A stretch of DNA of 64,000 nucleotides from Marinobacter segnicrescens (GTDB lineage: Bacteria > Pseudomonadota > Gammaproteobacteria > Pseudomonadales > Oleiphilaceae). The translations under genes and the position numbers were made by a program. Shown here one piece after another: positions 40,862-51,082 of this stretch (its first letter is position 1; each line of letters starts with the position of its first letter). The stretch lies in NCBI RefSeq assembly GCF_900111555.1, contig NZ_FOHZ01000001.1, positions 310,001-374,000 of the forward strand. The letters run 5' to 3'. A model generated the notes under the pieces. The model was not told the DNA's origin, ran no database searches, and saw only the letters and a list, made by a program, of their open reading frames with translations.

Positions 40862-42619
40862 ATGGCCAATCATCTACCGATCGAGAGCATCATGCGCTCC
40901 GGCGTTCCTGTGCACTGTTCCCCGGACACACCCCTGAACCGTGCGGCGCAGCTGATGGCCGAGCATGGCTGTAGTTCCATTGTGGTCATGGCCGGCGGGG
41001 AGCCGCTGGGTATCTGGACCGAGCACGATGCACTGCTGGTGAACTTCTCCGACCCGGATTCGCTCCACCGTCCCATTGCCGACGTCATGAGCACACCGGT
41101 CGCCACCCTCATCACCGGAACCAGTATAGCCGAGGCGGCCATGCGGTTCCGGCAGGAACACCGGCGGCATTTTCTGGTGACCGACGCCCGGGGCGAAATT
41201 GTCGGCATTCTGAGCCAGAGTGATATCGCCATGAACCAGGGCCTGGAACCCTACCTGAGGTTGCGGGAAGTCCACTCTGCCCTCGGCGACCGTCCATTGA
41301 TGATCACTGGCGAGGTAAAGCTCTCCGCCGCTGCCCGCCTGATGCACCAGACCCACCATGATGCCGCACTTATCCTGTGTGAAGACGAAGGTCCCGGAGT
41401 GATCACCGAACGGGATATGCTGCGGTTTATCAGCAATTATCCCGGCGACACACCCGTTGCGTCGCTGGCCAGTCGCCCATTGCAGACCATCGGCATGAGC
41501 GAGCCTCTGATCCGCGCCCGGGACCTGCTGCTGGAAAAACGTATACGACACCTCGGAGTCACCAACCATGACGGCGAGCTGATGGGCCTGCTGGGCTTCT
41601 CGGACCTGATCGCCGGTGCTGAACACATGTACCTTGAGGACCTGAGGACCACCCTTGAGCAGCGTGACGCAGCCCTCGCCCAGTCACGCCGCCACCTCCA
41701 GCTAGCCGAAAGGGTGATCGAGTCTTCCCTTGAGGGCATCATAATCACGGATCCGCAGCTGACCATTCAGTTCGTAAACCCGGCCTTTACCCAACTCACC
41801 GGTTATCAGCCGGAAGAAGTTATTGGCCGAACACCGGCCATACTCTCATCCGGCCGCCACGACTCGGAGTTCTACCGGGAAATGTGGGAGACGCTGAGCA
41901 GTACCGGCCGGTGGCGGGGAGAGGTCTGGAACCGGCGCAAAGGTGGCGAGCTTTACCTCGAGCTACTCACCGTCACCGCAATCCGCGATGAGGACCGCAA
42001 TGTAACGCACTACGCCGGCCTGTTCACCGACATCACCCAGCACCGCCTGAACGAAGAGCGTATTCGCCAGCTGGCCTATTACGATGCCCTGACAGGCCTG
42101 CCCAACCGGCGCCTGCTGGAAGACCGCCTGCAGCATGCCATTCGCCACGCCCACAGGAAGCAGCAGATACTGGCAGTCATGTTCGTAGACCTTGATCATT
42201 TCAAGGCCGTCAACGATAGTCATGGACATGCCGCCGGCGACCACCTGCTGACGGAAATTGCCGGACGGCTGCAAAGCTGCCTTCGGGAAGACGATACCCT
42301 GGCACGTCTGGGCGGCGATGAATTTATTGTACTTCTCCCCGAACTGGACAGTTCCGAGCACGCCATACGGGTTGCACATCGCCTGATCGAGGCCAATGCG
42401 CGGCCCTATCGCTGCGGTGATGCCCTGCTCAGGGTGGGCTCCAGCATTGGCATCAGCCTGTACCCCCTCGACGGCGAAACCGCCGATGCCCTGATGGAGA
42501 GGGCAGACGAAGCGATGTACCAGGCCAAGGCCGCAGGCCGTAACCAGTTCCGGCTCACCGGACTGGAAACTGACGACAACCAGGCAGAGCGGATGGCAGA
42601 AAACCTGCCCCACGCCTGA
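40862..42619 (+). CDS. Four-CBS / PAS / GGDEF diguanylate cyclase
   Basis: A 585-residue soluble protein. Two CBS pairs (about 1-120 and 130-255) are joined by a coiled coil to a PAS domain (about 285-405) and a GGDEF domain. The active-site motif GGDEF is at 484-488, and an inhibitory RxxD I-site (REDD, 475-478) lies five residues upstream, so c-di-GMP synthesis with product inhibition is predicted. CBS domains bind adenosine nucleotides or SAM, so energy status could drive output. Start ATG 40862 has GGAAG upstream; a longer frame from 40817 lacks support. There is no EAL domain. Confidence 0.92.
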   Translation: MANHLPIESIMRSGVPVHCSPDTPLNRAAQLMAEHGCSSIVVMAGGEPLGIWTEHDALLVNFSDPDSLHRPIADVMSTPVATLITGTSIAEAAMRFRQEHRRHFLVTDARGEIVGILSQSDIAMNQGLEPYLRLREVHSALGDRPLMITGEVKLSAAARLMHQTHHDAALILCEDEGPGVITERDMLRFISNYPGDTPVASLASRPLQTIGMSEPLIRARDLLLEKRIRHLGVTNHDGELMGLLGFSDLIAGAEHMYLEDLRTTLEQRDAALAQSRRHLQLAERVIESSLEGIIITDPQLTIQFVNPAFTQLTGYQPEEVIGRTPAILSSGRHDSEFYREMWETLSSTGRWRGEVWNRRKGGELYLELLTVTAIRDEDRNVTHYAGLFTDITQHRLNEERIRQLAYYDALTGLPNRRLLEDRLQHAIRHAHRKQQILAVMFVDLDHFKAVNDSHGHAAGDHLLTEIAGRLQSCLREDDTLARLGGDEFIVLLPELDSSEHAIRVAHRLIEANARPYRCGDALLRVGSSIGISLYPLDGETADALMERADEAMYQAKAAGRNQFRLTGLETDDNQAERMAENLPHA

Positions 42620-42636
42620 ATCAGGAGGAAGGAATC

Positions 42637-43410
42637 ATGGCAAGACTCAAAGACAAGGTAGCGATTATCACGGGTGGCAGCGGCGGCATCGGCAAGGTAA
42701 CCGCCCGTCGTTTCCTGGAGGAAGGTGCCCGGGTGGTGCTGGTGGATCTCCGGGAAGAGGACCTGAAAGCCGCCGCCGAGGAATTGAAAGACGCTGGCAA
42801 GGTTGTGACGGTGGCTGCCGATGTATCGCAGGAGGAAGATGTCGCCGCCTACGTCAGGAAGACCATGGATGAATTCGGCCGAATCGATGTTTTCTTCAAC
42901 AACGCCGGCATTGAGGGCAAGGTTGCCCCCATCACAGACCAGAAAATCCAGGACTTCGACAAGGTTATTGCCGTGAACGTGCGCGGCGTATTCCTGGGCC
43001 TGCACCATGTACTGAGGGTTATGCAGCAACAGGGTTCCGGCTCGGTCATCAACATGTCCTCGGTGGCCGGCCTGATGGGCAGCCCGGGGGTCGCACCCTA
43101 TGTGGCGTCCAAGCATGCCGTGGTTGGCATTACCAAGTCGGCCGCACTGGAGATGGGCCCCCATGGTGTAAGGGTCAATTCGGTACACCCCTCCCCCGTG
43201 AATACCCGGATGATGCGTTCACTGGAAGAAGGCTTTCAGCCGGGTCACGCAGAGGAGGCCAAGGCAGCTTTGACCGCCAGTATTCCCCTTGGCCGCTACG
43301 GCGAATCCATCGATATCGCTAACGTCGTCGTGTTCCTGGCGTCGGAAGAATCCGGTTTCGTGACCGGGGCCCAGTATCGCATCGACGGTGGCATGGGCGC
43401 CCACGGCTGA
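42637..43410 (+). CDS. Short-chain dehydrogenase/reductase
   Basis: A 257-residue classical SDR: cofactor motif GGSGGIGKVTA near residue 13, NNAGIEG, active-site Ser in INMSSVAG, and YVASK with catalytic Tyr and Lys. Asp at the end of beta-2 (VLVDLR) favours NAD(H) over NADP(H). The substrate is unknown. It starts 17 bp after the diguanylate cyclase with AGGAGGAA upstream, so it is probably in the same message. A terminator follows. Confidence 0.9.
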   Translation: MARLKDKVAIITGGSGGIGKVTARRFLEEGARVVLVDLREEDLKAAAEELKDAGKVVTVAADVSQEEDVAAYVRKTMDEFGRIDVFFNNAGIEGKVAPITDQKIQDFDKVIAVNVRGVFLGLHHVLRVMQQQGSGSVINMSSVAGLMGSPGVAPYVASKHAVVGITKSAALEMGPHGVRVNSVHPSPVNTRMMRSLEEGFQPGHAEEAKAALTASIPLGRYGESIDIANVVVFLASEESGFVTGAQYRIDGGMGAHG

Positions 43411-43420
43411 TTCGCATACC

Positions 43421-43463
43421 GCGTTGCCCGGCGTGAACCAGTTCCCCGGGTAACGCTTTATTA
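43421..43463 (+). terminator. Probable Rho-independent terminator after the SDR gene
   Basis: Arms GCGTTGCCCGG (43421-43431) and CCGGGTAACGC (43446-43456) pair over 11 positions with one G-U, loop of 14 bases, followed by CTTTATTA. The long loop and interrupted T run make it weaker than the symporter terminator. Confidence 0.55.
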
Positions 43464-43622
43464 CGCCCAGTTACAGCTCCCTGACAATTTTCCACCCTGG
43501 GACCATTGCCAAAACCCACGCCAGCGACAAAACTGGCCGGGGCCAATTCCCTTTTGCATCATTTAACAAAACCAACAAATGCAGGCGGCACATACGTTGC
43601 GCCTGGCAGGAGAGTTTTACAG

Positions 43623-44873
43623 ATGAAAATCCGCACGCTGCTGGTCGCTCTGAGCCTGTCACTGGCTTCACTGACGTCCGTTGCTGAAACGCTCAAGCTG
43701 GGCCTGAATTATCCCCAGTCCGGCCGCTACCAGGGCCAGGGCCTGCAGCAGCGGCTTGGAGCCTTCCTGGCCGTTGAGGAGATCAACCAGCAGGGGGGCA
43801 TCCTGGGACAACCGGTAGAGCTTGTCATCCGCAACACCCGCAGCGACCCTGAACGGGGAGCTCGCAACACCGCAGACCTGATTGATAACCATGACGTGCA
43901 GATGGTGTTTGGCGGGGTGTCCTCTGCCGTCGCCATTGCCTCCGGCAAGGCCGCGAAAGAACGGGACCGGATTTACTTCGGCACCCTGACCTACTCCAAT
44001 GCCACCACGGGCAGTGCCGGCCACACCCACATGTTCCGGGAACCCTACAACGCCTGGATGGCATCAAAGGCACTGGGCCGGTACCTGAGCGAGAGCCAGC
44101 GTGACAGTAACTACTTCTATATTACCGCGGACTACACCTGGGGCTGGTCTGTCGAGGAGTCATTGCGACAGTTCACCGCTACCGACGACACCAGCGCCCA
44201 CCCCGGCGTTACCACGCCCTTTCCCACTGCCCTGACCAGCGACTTCCAGGCAGCGCTGGACAAGGCCGCCGCCAGTGACGCCAAGGTGCTGGTGCTGGTG
44301 CTGTTCGGTGATGATATGGTTCGCGCGATCAACATTGCCTACTCCATGGGACTCCAGAAACGTATGCAGATTGTGGTACCCAATATCACACTGGGTATGG
44401 CGCGACAGGTTGGCCCCACCATTATGGAAGGGGTCATCGGCGCAGCTCCATGGGTCTGGAACCTGCCGGTCGAGAAGGGTTATGAACGGGGCGAAGCGTT
44501 CGTGAAGGCCTTTTCAGACCGGTACGAAATGCGTCCATCGTCAGCGGCGGCATCCGCATACAGCATTGTGCACCAATACAAAGATGCGGTGGAACGGGCC
44601 GGCACCACCCGTACCGCTGCGGTCATCCGGGCCCTGGACGGCCACCGTTACAGCTTGCTGAAAGATGAGCAGGAATGGCGGGCATTTGACCACCAGAACG
44701 TACAGTCTGTTTATGTAGTCAAGCTGCGACCCCGGGAGCAGGTACTGGCGGATGAATACTCGGCCAATTACTTCGAGATTGTCTATTCCCTGCCCGGCAA
44801 TGAGGCTGCCCGAACTCTGGAGGAGTGGCAGAGCGATCGGCGAAAGGCAGGAATGCCCCTAACCCTTCAATAA
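43623..44873 (+). CDS. Periplasmic branched-chain-amino-acid/amide-type binding protein, copy 1
   Basis: 416 residues with a signal peptide (cleavage near TSVAE) and a type I periplasmic binding fold of the Peripla_BP_6/HAAT family. Conserved-looking blocks are LGLNYPQSGRY, FLAVEEIN..GGILG and VFGGVSSAVAIASGKAA. No permease or ATPase gene is present, so it either serves a transporter encoded elsewhere or acts as a ligand sensor. AGGAGAG precedes the ATG at 43623. The next gene encodes a close paralogue of identical length 24 bp downstream. Confidence 0.85.
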   Translation: MKIRTLLVALSLSLASLTSVAETLKLGLNYPQSGRYQGQGLQQRLGAFLAVEEINQQGGILGQPVELVIRNTRSDPERGARNTADLIDNHDVQMVFGGVSSAVAIASGKAAKERDRIYFGTLTYSNATTGSAGHTHMFREPYNAWMASKALGRYLSESQRDSNYFYITADYTWGWSVEESLRQFTATDDTSAHPGVTTPFPTALTSDFQAALDKAAASDAKVLVLVLFGDDMVRAINIAYSMGLQKRMQIVVPNITLGMARQVGPTIMEGVIGAAPWVWNLPVEKGYERGEAFVKAFSDRYEMRPSSAAASAYSIVHQYKDAVERAGTTRTAAVIRALDGHRYSLLKDEQEWRAFDHQNVQSVYVVKLRPREQVLADEYSANYFEIVYSLPGNEAARTLEEWQSDRRKAGMPLTLQ

Positions 44874-44897
44874 CACATAAAGGAGATAACCACCGTC

Positions 44898-46148
44898 ATG
44901 ATACGCCGCCTTGCCCTGGCCTTTGCTCTGCTGCTGACAAGCCTGTCCTGCGTGGCCCAGGAGGCCCTGAAAATCGGGCTCAACTATCCCCAGTCCGGCC
45001 GCTACGAGTACCTCGGCCTGCAACAGCGTCTGGGGGCTTTCCTGGCCGTCGAGGAGATTAATGCGTCAGGGGGCATCCTGGGACGCCCCGTTGAAATGGT
45101 GATTCGTAACACCCGGCTCAACCCGAAACGCGGTGTCGCCAACGTTCAGGAAATGATTGACGAGCACGATGTCCAGATGATTTTCGGCGGTGTTTCATCC
45201 GCGGTAGCAATTGCTTCCGGCAAGGCCGCGAAAGAACGGGACCGCATTTACTTCGGTACCCTGACATACGCCAATGCCACCACCGGCAGCGCCGGCCACA
45301 CCCACATGTTCCGCGAATCGTATAACGCCTGGATGACGGCCAGCGCCATCGGACAGTACCTGGCCGAGCACTACAGCGACAAAAAGTACTTCTACATTAC
45401 CGCCGATTACTCCTGGGGCTATTCGGTGGAGGAATCCATGCGCACCCAGTCCGGAACTGACGATACCGAGCGCCACCCGGTTACCCGGACCCCCTTCCCT
45501 AACGCCCGTACCCAGGACTTCCAGGCCGCGTTGGAGGCCGCGGAAGCAAGTAATGCCGACGTGCTGGTGCTGATTCTCGGTGGGGGCGACATGGTTCGCG
45601 CAGTGAACATAGCCCATGACATGGACCTGAAGGAGAAAATGCAGATTGTCTGGCCTAATACCAGCCTGGGCACGGCCCTGCAACTGGGCCCCTCGCTGAT
45701 GGAGGGCATTATCGGTGCTGCCCCATGGTTCTGGAACCTGCCCTATGAGAAAGGCTATGACCGGGGGATCGAGTTCGTCGAGGCCTTCTCGGATGCCTAC
45801 AACATGCGGCCGTCTTCGGCGGCGGCCTCGGCATACAGCATTGTCTACCAGTACAAGGACGCGGTGGAACGGGCCGGCACCACCAATACCGCCGACGTGA
45901 TCAAAGCGCTTGAGGGCCATCGCTATTCGCTGCTGAAAGACGAACAGGAGTGGCGGGCTTTTGATCACCAGAACGTGCAGTCGGTCTACGTGGTGCGTAT
46001 GAAGCCGAGGGCGGAAGTGCTTGAAGACAAGTACTACAGCGCATTCTACGAGATCCTGGACACGGTTCCCGGGGAAGAAGCTGCCCGAACATTGGAGCAA
46101 TGGCAGGAGGCCCGGCGCAAAGCCGGTGCCCCACTGACACTGCAATAA
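44898..46148 (+). CDS. Periplasmic branched-chain-amino-acid/amide-type binding protein, copy 2
   Basis: 416 residues, signal peptide then the same Peripla_BP_6 fold as copy 1, with long identical blocks (for example KERDRIYFGTLTY and the SAAASAY region) and divergence mainly in the signal peptide and in segments around residues 155-220. Copies 1 and 2 form a tandem duplication. The AAAGGAG ribosome-binding site indicates independent initiation in one message. The ligand is unknown. It is convergent with glpK, with 22 bp between stops. Confidence 0.85.
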   Translation: MIRRLALAFALLLTSLSCVAQEALKIGLNYPQSGRYEYLGLQQRLGAFLAVEEINASGGILGRPVEMVIRNTRLNPKRGVANVQEMIDEHDVQMIFGGVSSAVAIASGKAAKERDRIYFGTLTYANATTGSAGHTHMFRESYNAWMTASAIGQYLAEHYSDKKYFYITADYSWGYSVEESMRTQSGTDDTERHPVTRTPFPNARTQDFQAALEAAEASNADVLVLILGGGDMVRAVNIAHDMDLKEKMQIVWPNTSLGTALQLGPSLMEGIIGAAPWFWNLPYEKGYDRGIEFVEAFSDAYNMRPSSAAASAYSIVYQYKDAVERAGTTNTADVIKALEGHRYSLLKDEQEWRAFDHQNVQSVYVVRMKPRAEVLEDKYYSAFYEILDTVPGEEAARTLEQWQEARRKAGAPLTLQ

Positions 46149-46170
46149 CGGCTCTGGCGCCTGTATAGCC

Positions 46171-47652
46171 TCAGGTTTGCTGCAGGCGCCGGACCGCTTC
46201 CAGCCAGCCGGCGTACAGCCGGTCCCGGTCATCCTTTGACATGGTCGGCTCGAAACGTCGCTCGCACCGCCAAAGCTTTTCGATGTCGTCCAGGTCCCTA
46301 TACACCCCGGCTTGCAGGCCCGCAAGAAACGCGGCACCCAGGGCAGTGGTCTCGATCACCTCTGGCCTGTCGACCGTGGCCCCGAGAATATCGGCCAGAA
46401 ACTGCAGTACCCAGTTATTCACCACCATGCCACCATCGACCCGGAGCGCCACCGGGCGGACGCCATCGTCCTCCATGGCTTTCTGCAGGTCCTTGGTCTG
46501 ATAGCACACGGACTGCAGCCCGGCGGTGACGATCTCCTTGATACCGGTATCCCGGGTCAGGCCGAACATTGCCCCCCTCGCCTTGGGGTCCCAATGGGGC
46601 GCCCCCAGGCCGGTGAACGCGGGAACCAGGTAGACGCCATGGTCCACCGGGGTCTGCTCCGCCAGCATTTCACACTCATCGGCCATGCGGATCAGGCTGA
46701 GGCCATCCCGCAGCCACTGGATGGCCGCCCCGGCAATGAAGATGCTGCCTTCCAGGGCGTAGGTGGTCTTTCCATTCAGCCGATACCCTACCGTGGTAAG
46801 CAACCGGTTGGACGATTTCAGCGCACGGTCGCCCGTGTTGAGAATCAGGAAGCAGCCGGTGCCATAGGTGCTCTTCGCGGTACCCTCGGCAAAACAGGTC
46901 TGGCCAAACAGGGCCGCCTGCTGGTCCCCGGCAATACCGCCGATCGTTACACCACCGGCGGGCAGATGATCGGCGATGGTGCCAAAGTCAGAGGCGCAAT
47001 CGCGGACTTCCGGTAACAGCGACGCGGGAATGTCGAACAGCTTCAGCAAGTCCGGGTCCCAGCACTGTTCATGGATATTGAACAACATGGTGCGGGAGGC
47101 ATTGGTGGCATCCGTCAAAAACGATCGGCCGCCGGTCAGGCGCCAGAGCAGGAAGGTGTCCACGGTGCCGAACGCAAGTTCGCCTCGCTCGGCCCGCTCC
47201 CGTGCACCTGTGACATTATCCAGCACCCAGCGGATCTTGGTGGCAGAGAAATAAGGGTCAATCAGCAGGCCCGTACGCTCGGTCACCAGCGGCTCGTGGC
47301 CGTCCTCCTTCAGCTGCTGGCACAGGCCGGCGGTACGGCGGTCCTGCCAGACAATGGCATTGTGCACCGGCTTGCCGGTTTCCCGGTCCCACAGAATGGT
47401 CGTTTCCCGCTGATTGGTAATACCCACCCCCAAGATCTGGTCAGCGGTAACACCACTGTGGTCCAGCACCGCCTGGCAGGTGGCAACCACCGTGTCCCAG
47501 ATAGCCTCCGGGTCATGTTCCACCCAGCCACTGTCGGGGTAGATCTGGTCAAATTCCTGTTGTTCCACGGCGTGGATCCGGCCTTCCCGGGTGAACAGGA
47601 TGGCCCGGGAACTCGTGGTGCCCTGGTCAATGGCCAGCAGGTACTGTGTCAT
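46171..47652 (-). CDS. glpK: Glycerol kinase
   Basis: 493 residues, FGGY-family kinase converting glycerol to glycerol-3-phosphate. The N-terminal phosphate loop is [21 protein letters not shown] and the catalytic Asp in [12 protein letters not shown] follow; the second FGGY signature is near residue 370. It lies 43 bp downstream of edd on the same strand, so it may be co-transcribed with it. No glpF, glpD or glpR is in the window. Confidence 0.96.
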   Translation of the reverse strand: MTQYLLAIDQGTTSSRAILFTREGRIHAVEQQEFDQIYPDSGWVEHDPEAIWDTVVATCQAVLDHSGVTADQILGVGITNQRETTILWDRETGKPVHNAIVWQDRRTAGLCQQLKEDGHEPLVTERTGLLIDPYFSATKIRWVLDNVTGARERAERGELAFGTVDTFLLWRLTGGRSFLTDATNASRTMLFNIHEQCWDPDLLKLFDIPASLLPEVRDCASDFGTIADHLPAGGVTIGGIAGDQQAALFGQTCFAEGTAKSTYGTGCFLILNTGDRALKSSNRLLTTVGYRLNGKTTYALEGSIFIAGAAIQWLRDGLSLIRMADECEMLAEQTPVDHGVYLVPAFTGLGAPHWDPKARGAMFGLTRDTGIKEIVTAGLQSVCYQTKDLQKAMEDDGVRPVALRVDGGMVVNNWVLQFLADILGATVDRPEVIETTALGAAFLAGLQAGVYRDLDDIEKLWRCERRFEPTMSKDDRDRLYAGWLEAVRRLQQT

Positions 47653-47695
47653 GGGTGGTCATGCTCCTTGTTATTGTTGTGTCCGCTTTCGGTCG

Positions 47696-49519
47696 TCAGT
47701 CATTGTGGTCCCGGAAAAACAGCGTGGCGCCCTTCTCCGCCTCCGATGCCCCGTGGCGGAACCAGCTGAACAGCTCTCGGCCCAGCCCGGACTGATTGCC
47801 GGTGAGGTCCGGGACCGCCGGCTCACGGGAGGCCAGTTCATCCTCGCTCAGGGCTATGGAAAGCTGCCCCCCGGTGGCGTCCACCCGAATCATATCACCA
47901 TCACGTACACGGGACAGGGGGCCGCCCCGGGCCGCTTCCGGGTATACGTGGATGGCTGCAGGCACCTTTCCGCTGGCGCCGGACATGCGCCCATCGGTGA
48001 CCAGTGCTACCCGGTAGCCATGGTCCTGCAGGCTGCCCAGGTATGGGGTCAGCTTGTGCAGTTCCGGCATGCCGTTGGCCACCGGTCCCTGCCAGCGCAC
48101 CACCGCCACGAAGTCCGAGTTCAGCTCACCACGTTCGAACGCCTCTGCCAACTGAGACTGATCATCGAATACCCGGGCAGGCGCCTCAACCACCTGGTGT
48201 TCCGGTGCCACCGCTGAGGTCTTGATAATGCCCCTGCCCAGGTTACCCTCGACGACCGTAAGCCCGCCTTCAGCTGCAAAGGCCGCAGATACCGGTCGCA
48301 GGACGCTGGAATCCGCACTTGCCGTTGCCGCCGGCCGCCACCGCAGCTTCCCGTTTTCGAGCACCGGACCCTGTATGTAAGCCCGCAAGCCCCTGCCCAC
48401 TACCGTGTCAACATCCTCATGGAGCAGGCCGGCGTCGAGCAGTTCGCGTATCAGCAACGGTGTTCCCCCGGCCTGGTGGAAGTGGTTTACATCCGCGTCG
48501 CCATTGGGGTAGATGCGAGTCAGTAGCGGCGTGGCGCGGGACAGCTCTGAATAGTCATCCCAGTCAATATGGATGCCTGCTGCCCGGGCAATAGCCACCC
48601 AATGCAGCGTGTGGTTGGTGGACCCCCCGGTGGCCAGCAGGGCGACCAGTGCGTTGACAATGCTTTTTTCAGAGACCATGTGGGCCAGCCCCAGGTCACC
48701 GCCATTGGGCCGCGAAAGCCTTATGACCTGCTCTGTTGCAGCCCGGGTCAGTGCCTCTCGAAGCGGCGTGCCAGGATTCACGAAAGCCGCGCCAGGCAGG
48801 TGCAGGCCCATCACCTCAACCAGCAACTGGTTGCTGTTGGCTGTGCCGTAAAAGGTACAGGTCCCGGGACTGTGGTACGACTGGCTTTCTGCCTCCAGTA
48901 ACTCCTCACGGCCCACCCTCCCCTCGGCGTACAACTGGCGGATACGTTGTTTTTCCTTGTTCGGCAGTCCCGAAGGCATCGGACCGGCCGGCACCAGTAC
49001 TATGGGCAGATAACCAAAGCTGAGCGCACCGATCAGCAGACCGGGTACGATCTTGTCACAGATCCCCAGCAGCAGGGCGGCATCAAACATATTGTGGCTC
49101 AGGGCGACAGCCGTACTCATGGCGATCACATCCCTTGACACCAGGCTGAGCTCCATTCCTGGCTGGCCCTGGGTGACGCCATCACACATTGCCGGCGTAC
49201 CACCAGCGAACTGGGCCACCGAACCCATGCCATGGGCGGCCTGGCGAATCACATCGGGAAAAGTGGCGTAGGGCTGGTGGGCAGAAAGCATGTCATTGTA
49301 TGCCGACACCATGGCCACATTGGCCTGGTTCATCAGCTTCAGTGTCTGCTTGTCGCCAGGCTGGCAGGCGGCAAAACCATGGGCCAGGTTGCCACATGAG
49401 AGTGCAGCGCGGTGGGGCGACTGACGGCCCAGGGCGTCCATCCGCCGAAGGTAGTCTTGCCGGCTGTCGCGACTGCGCCGGATAATCCGTTCAGTAACCC
49501 GGGTAACCGTGGGGTGCAT
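47696..49519 (-). CDS. edd: Phosphogluconate dehydratase (Entner-Doudoroff)
   Basis: 607 residues, IlvD/Edd family [4Fe-4S] dehydratase converting 6-phosphogluconate to KDPG. Cluster-ligand Cys are in [22 protein letters not shown] and [12 protein letters not shown], and the family signature [12 protein letters not shown] is near the C-terminus. It is transcribed away from pyk across a 94-bp region. The genes for the rest of the pathway (zwf, pgl, eda) lie just beyond pyk. Confidence 0.96.
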   Translation of the reverse strand: MHPTVTRVTERIIRRSRDSRQDYLRRMDALGRQSPHRAALSCGNLAHGFAACQPGDKQTLKLMNQANVAMVSAYNDMLSAHQPYATFPDVIRQAAHGMGSVAQFAGGTPAMCDGVTQGQPGMELSLVSRDVIAMSTAVALSHNMFDAALLLGICDKIVPGLLIGALSFGYLPIVLVPAGPMPSGLPNKEKQRIRQLYAEGRVGREELLEAESQSYHSPGTCTFYGTANSNQLLVEVMGLHLPGAAFVNPGTPLREALTRAATEQVIRLSRPNGGDLGLAHMVSEKSIVNALVALLATGGSTNHTLHWVAIARAAGIHIDWDDYSELSRATPLLTRIYPNGDADVNHFHQAGGTPLLIRELLDAGLLHEDVDTVVGRGLRAYIQGPVLENGKLRWRPAATASADSSVLRPVSAAFAAEGGLTVVEGNLGRGIIKTSAVAPEHQVVEAPARVFDDQSQLAEAFERGELNSDFVAVVRWQGPVANGMPELHKLTPYLGSLQDHGYRVALVTDGRMSGASGKVPAAIHVYPEAARGGPLSRVRDGDMIRVDATGGQLSIALSEDELASREPAVPDLTGNQSGLGRELFSWFRHGASEAEKGATLFFRDHND

Positions 49520-49551
49520 CGAAGCGCTCCTTCACCATTCTGTTACACTCT

Positions 49552-49590
49552 GACAGTACCATGACTACTGAGTTACCCATACGTACTGTC
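49552..49590. promoter_or_regulatory. Spaced inverted repeat in the edd/pyk divergent promoter region
   Basis: Perfect 8-bp inverted half-sites GACAGTAC (49552-49559) and GTACTGTC (49583-49590), centre to centre 31 bp, about three helical turns. It lies between the edd start (49519) and the pyk start (49614), where both promoters must be. It does not resemble the HexR box I know (TGTARTTAAATTACA). A regulator bound to both half-sites could control both genes; chance occurrence is possible. Confidence 0.35.
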
Positions 49591-49613
49591 GCCATACAAG
49601 GAACCCCAACACC

Positions 49614-51071
49614 ATGCCAGAGCAGCTGCGGCGCACCAAGATTGTCGCCACCCTCGGCCCCGCCACTGATGCACCCGAGGCCCTTGAGCGCATTATCCGC
49701 GCTGGGGTGGATGTCACCCGCCTCAACTTCTCCCATGGCAGCGCCCAAGAGCATGGCGAGCGGGCGCGACAGGTACGGGAAGCTTCCGCCCGGGCAGGCC
49801 GTTTTGTGGCGATACTCGCGGACCTGCAGGGGCCAAAGCTGCGCATTGCCCGCTTCCGAGACAACAAGGTGACCCTGAGGGCAGGCCAGACCTTCGTACT
49901 GGACGCCGCGATGGACAAGGAAGCCGGCGATGACCAGGCCGTTGGCATCGACTACGAGCAGCTCATCCGCGACGTGGTACCCGGCGATATCCTGGTACTT
50001 GACGATGGACGGATCGAGATGGAAGTCACCGGGGTAGACGACCACAGCATCACCTCCACAGTGCTGATCGGCGGCCCCCTGTCCAATAACAAGGGCCTGA
50101 ACAAACGCGGTGGCGGCCTGTCCGCCGATGCCCTGACCAGCAAGGACCGGGAAGACATTGTAACCGCGGCCCGGCTGGCAGCAGACTATGTGGCCGTCTC
50201 CTTCGTCCGCACCGCCGACGACATGCACACCGCCCGCCACTTGCTGAGGGACGCTGGCTCCCAGGCTGCCCTGGTGGCCAAGATCGAACGAGCCGAACTG
50301 GCCCACGACACCGAAGCGCTGGACTCGGTAATCCTGGCCTCTGACGCCGTTATGGTCGCCCGGGGTGACCTGGCTGTGGAAATCGGTGATGCCGAGCTGG
50401 TCGCCGTCCAGAAACACATCATTGGTCGTGCCCGTGCCCTGAACCGGGTCGTTATCACCGCCACCCAGATGATGGAGTCCATGATCGACAACCCCATGCC
50501 AACCCGGGCGGAAGTCTCCGACGTGGCCAATGCGGTGATGGACTATACCGATGCCGTCATGTTGTCCGCCGAGACCGCCGTGGGCGATTATCCGGTGCAG
50601 GCAGTAGAAGCCATGGATCGCATCTGCAAGGGTGCCGAACGTCACCCTTCCATGCATCAGTCAGGCCACCGCATGCACGAGGAAATGGAAAGGGTGGATG
50701 AAGCCATTGCCCTGTCAGCCATGTACGCCGCCAACCACCTGCAGGGGGTTACCGCCATTATCTGCCTCACCGAAACAGGTGCCACGCCCCTGCTAATGTC
50801 CCGCATCAAGTCCGGACTGCCCATCTTTGCCTTTTCCCGACACTTCTCCACCCAGCACAAGGTGGCACTGTACCGTGGTGTGCAGACGGTTCCCTTTGAC
50901 TCGGCAGAGGTTTCGCCGGACCAGACCAACGCCCTGGCGGTCAAACAGCTGCAGGACCGGGGCATCGTCAACCCCGGTGACCTGGTGGTGGTGACCAAGG
51001 GCGACTATGTCAATGCGCAGGGCGGAACCAACACCATGAAAATCCTGCGGGTTGGTGACGACATCCGTTAA
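49614..51071 (+). CDS. pyk: Pyruvate kinase
   Basis: 485 residues, converting phosphoenolpyruvate and ADP to pyruvate and ATP. The barrel motifs are complete: TRLNFSHGS, the active-site [21 protein letters not shown] and TATQMMESM. The C-terminal allosteric domain is present ([12 protein letters not shown]). Length and sequence resemble the PykA type. Position inside the Entner-Doudoroff gene group fits lower-glycolysis supply. It is convergent with eda with only 11 bp between stops, and I see no terminator there. Confidence 0.96.
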   Translation: MPEQLRRTKIVATLGPATDAPEALERIIRAGVDVTRLNFSHGSAQEHGERARQVREASARAGRFVAILADLQGPKLRIARFRDNKVTLRAGQTFVLDAAMDKEAGDDQAVGIDYEQLIRDVVPGDILVLDDGRIEMEVTGVDDHSITSTVLIGGPLSNNKGLNKRGGGLSADALTSKDREDIVTAARLAADYVAVSFVRTADDMHTARHLLRDAGSQAALVAKIERAELAHDTEALDSVILASDAVMVARGDLAVEIGDAELVAVQKHIIGRARALNRVVITATQMMESMIDNPMPTRAEVSDVANAVMDYTDAVMLSAETAVGDYPVQAVEAMDRICKGAERHPSMHQSGHRMHEEMERVDEAIALSAMYAANHLQGVTAIICLTETGATPLLMSRIKSGLPIFAFSRHFSTQHKVALYRGVQTVPFDSAEVSPDQTNALAVKQLQDRGIVNPGDLVVVTKGDYVNAQGGTNTMKILRVGDDIR

Positions 51072-51082
51072 GCGACGTCTGC

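Noticed and set aside
46156..46190. GGCGCCTG/CAGGCGCC inverted repeat at the convergent ends of copy 2 binding protein and glpK
   Set aside because: 19-base loop, no T run on either side and partly inside glpK coding sequence; too weak to call a terminator.
49520..49613. Search for a HexR box at edd/pyk and zwf
   Set aside because: No sequence near TGTARTTAAATTACA was found in either promoter region, so HexR control is not supported.
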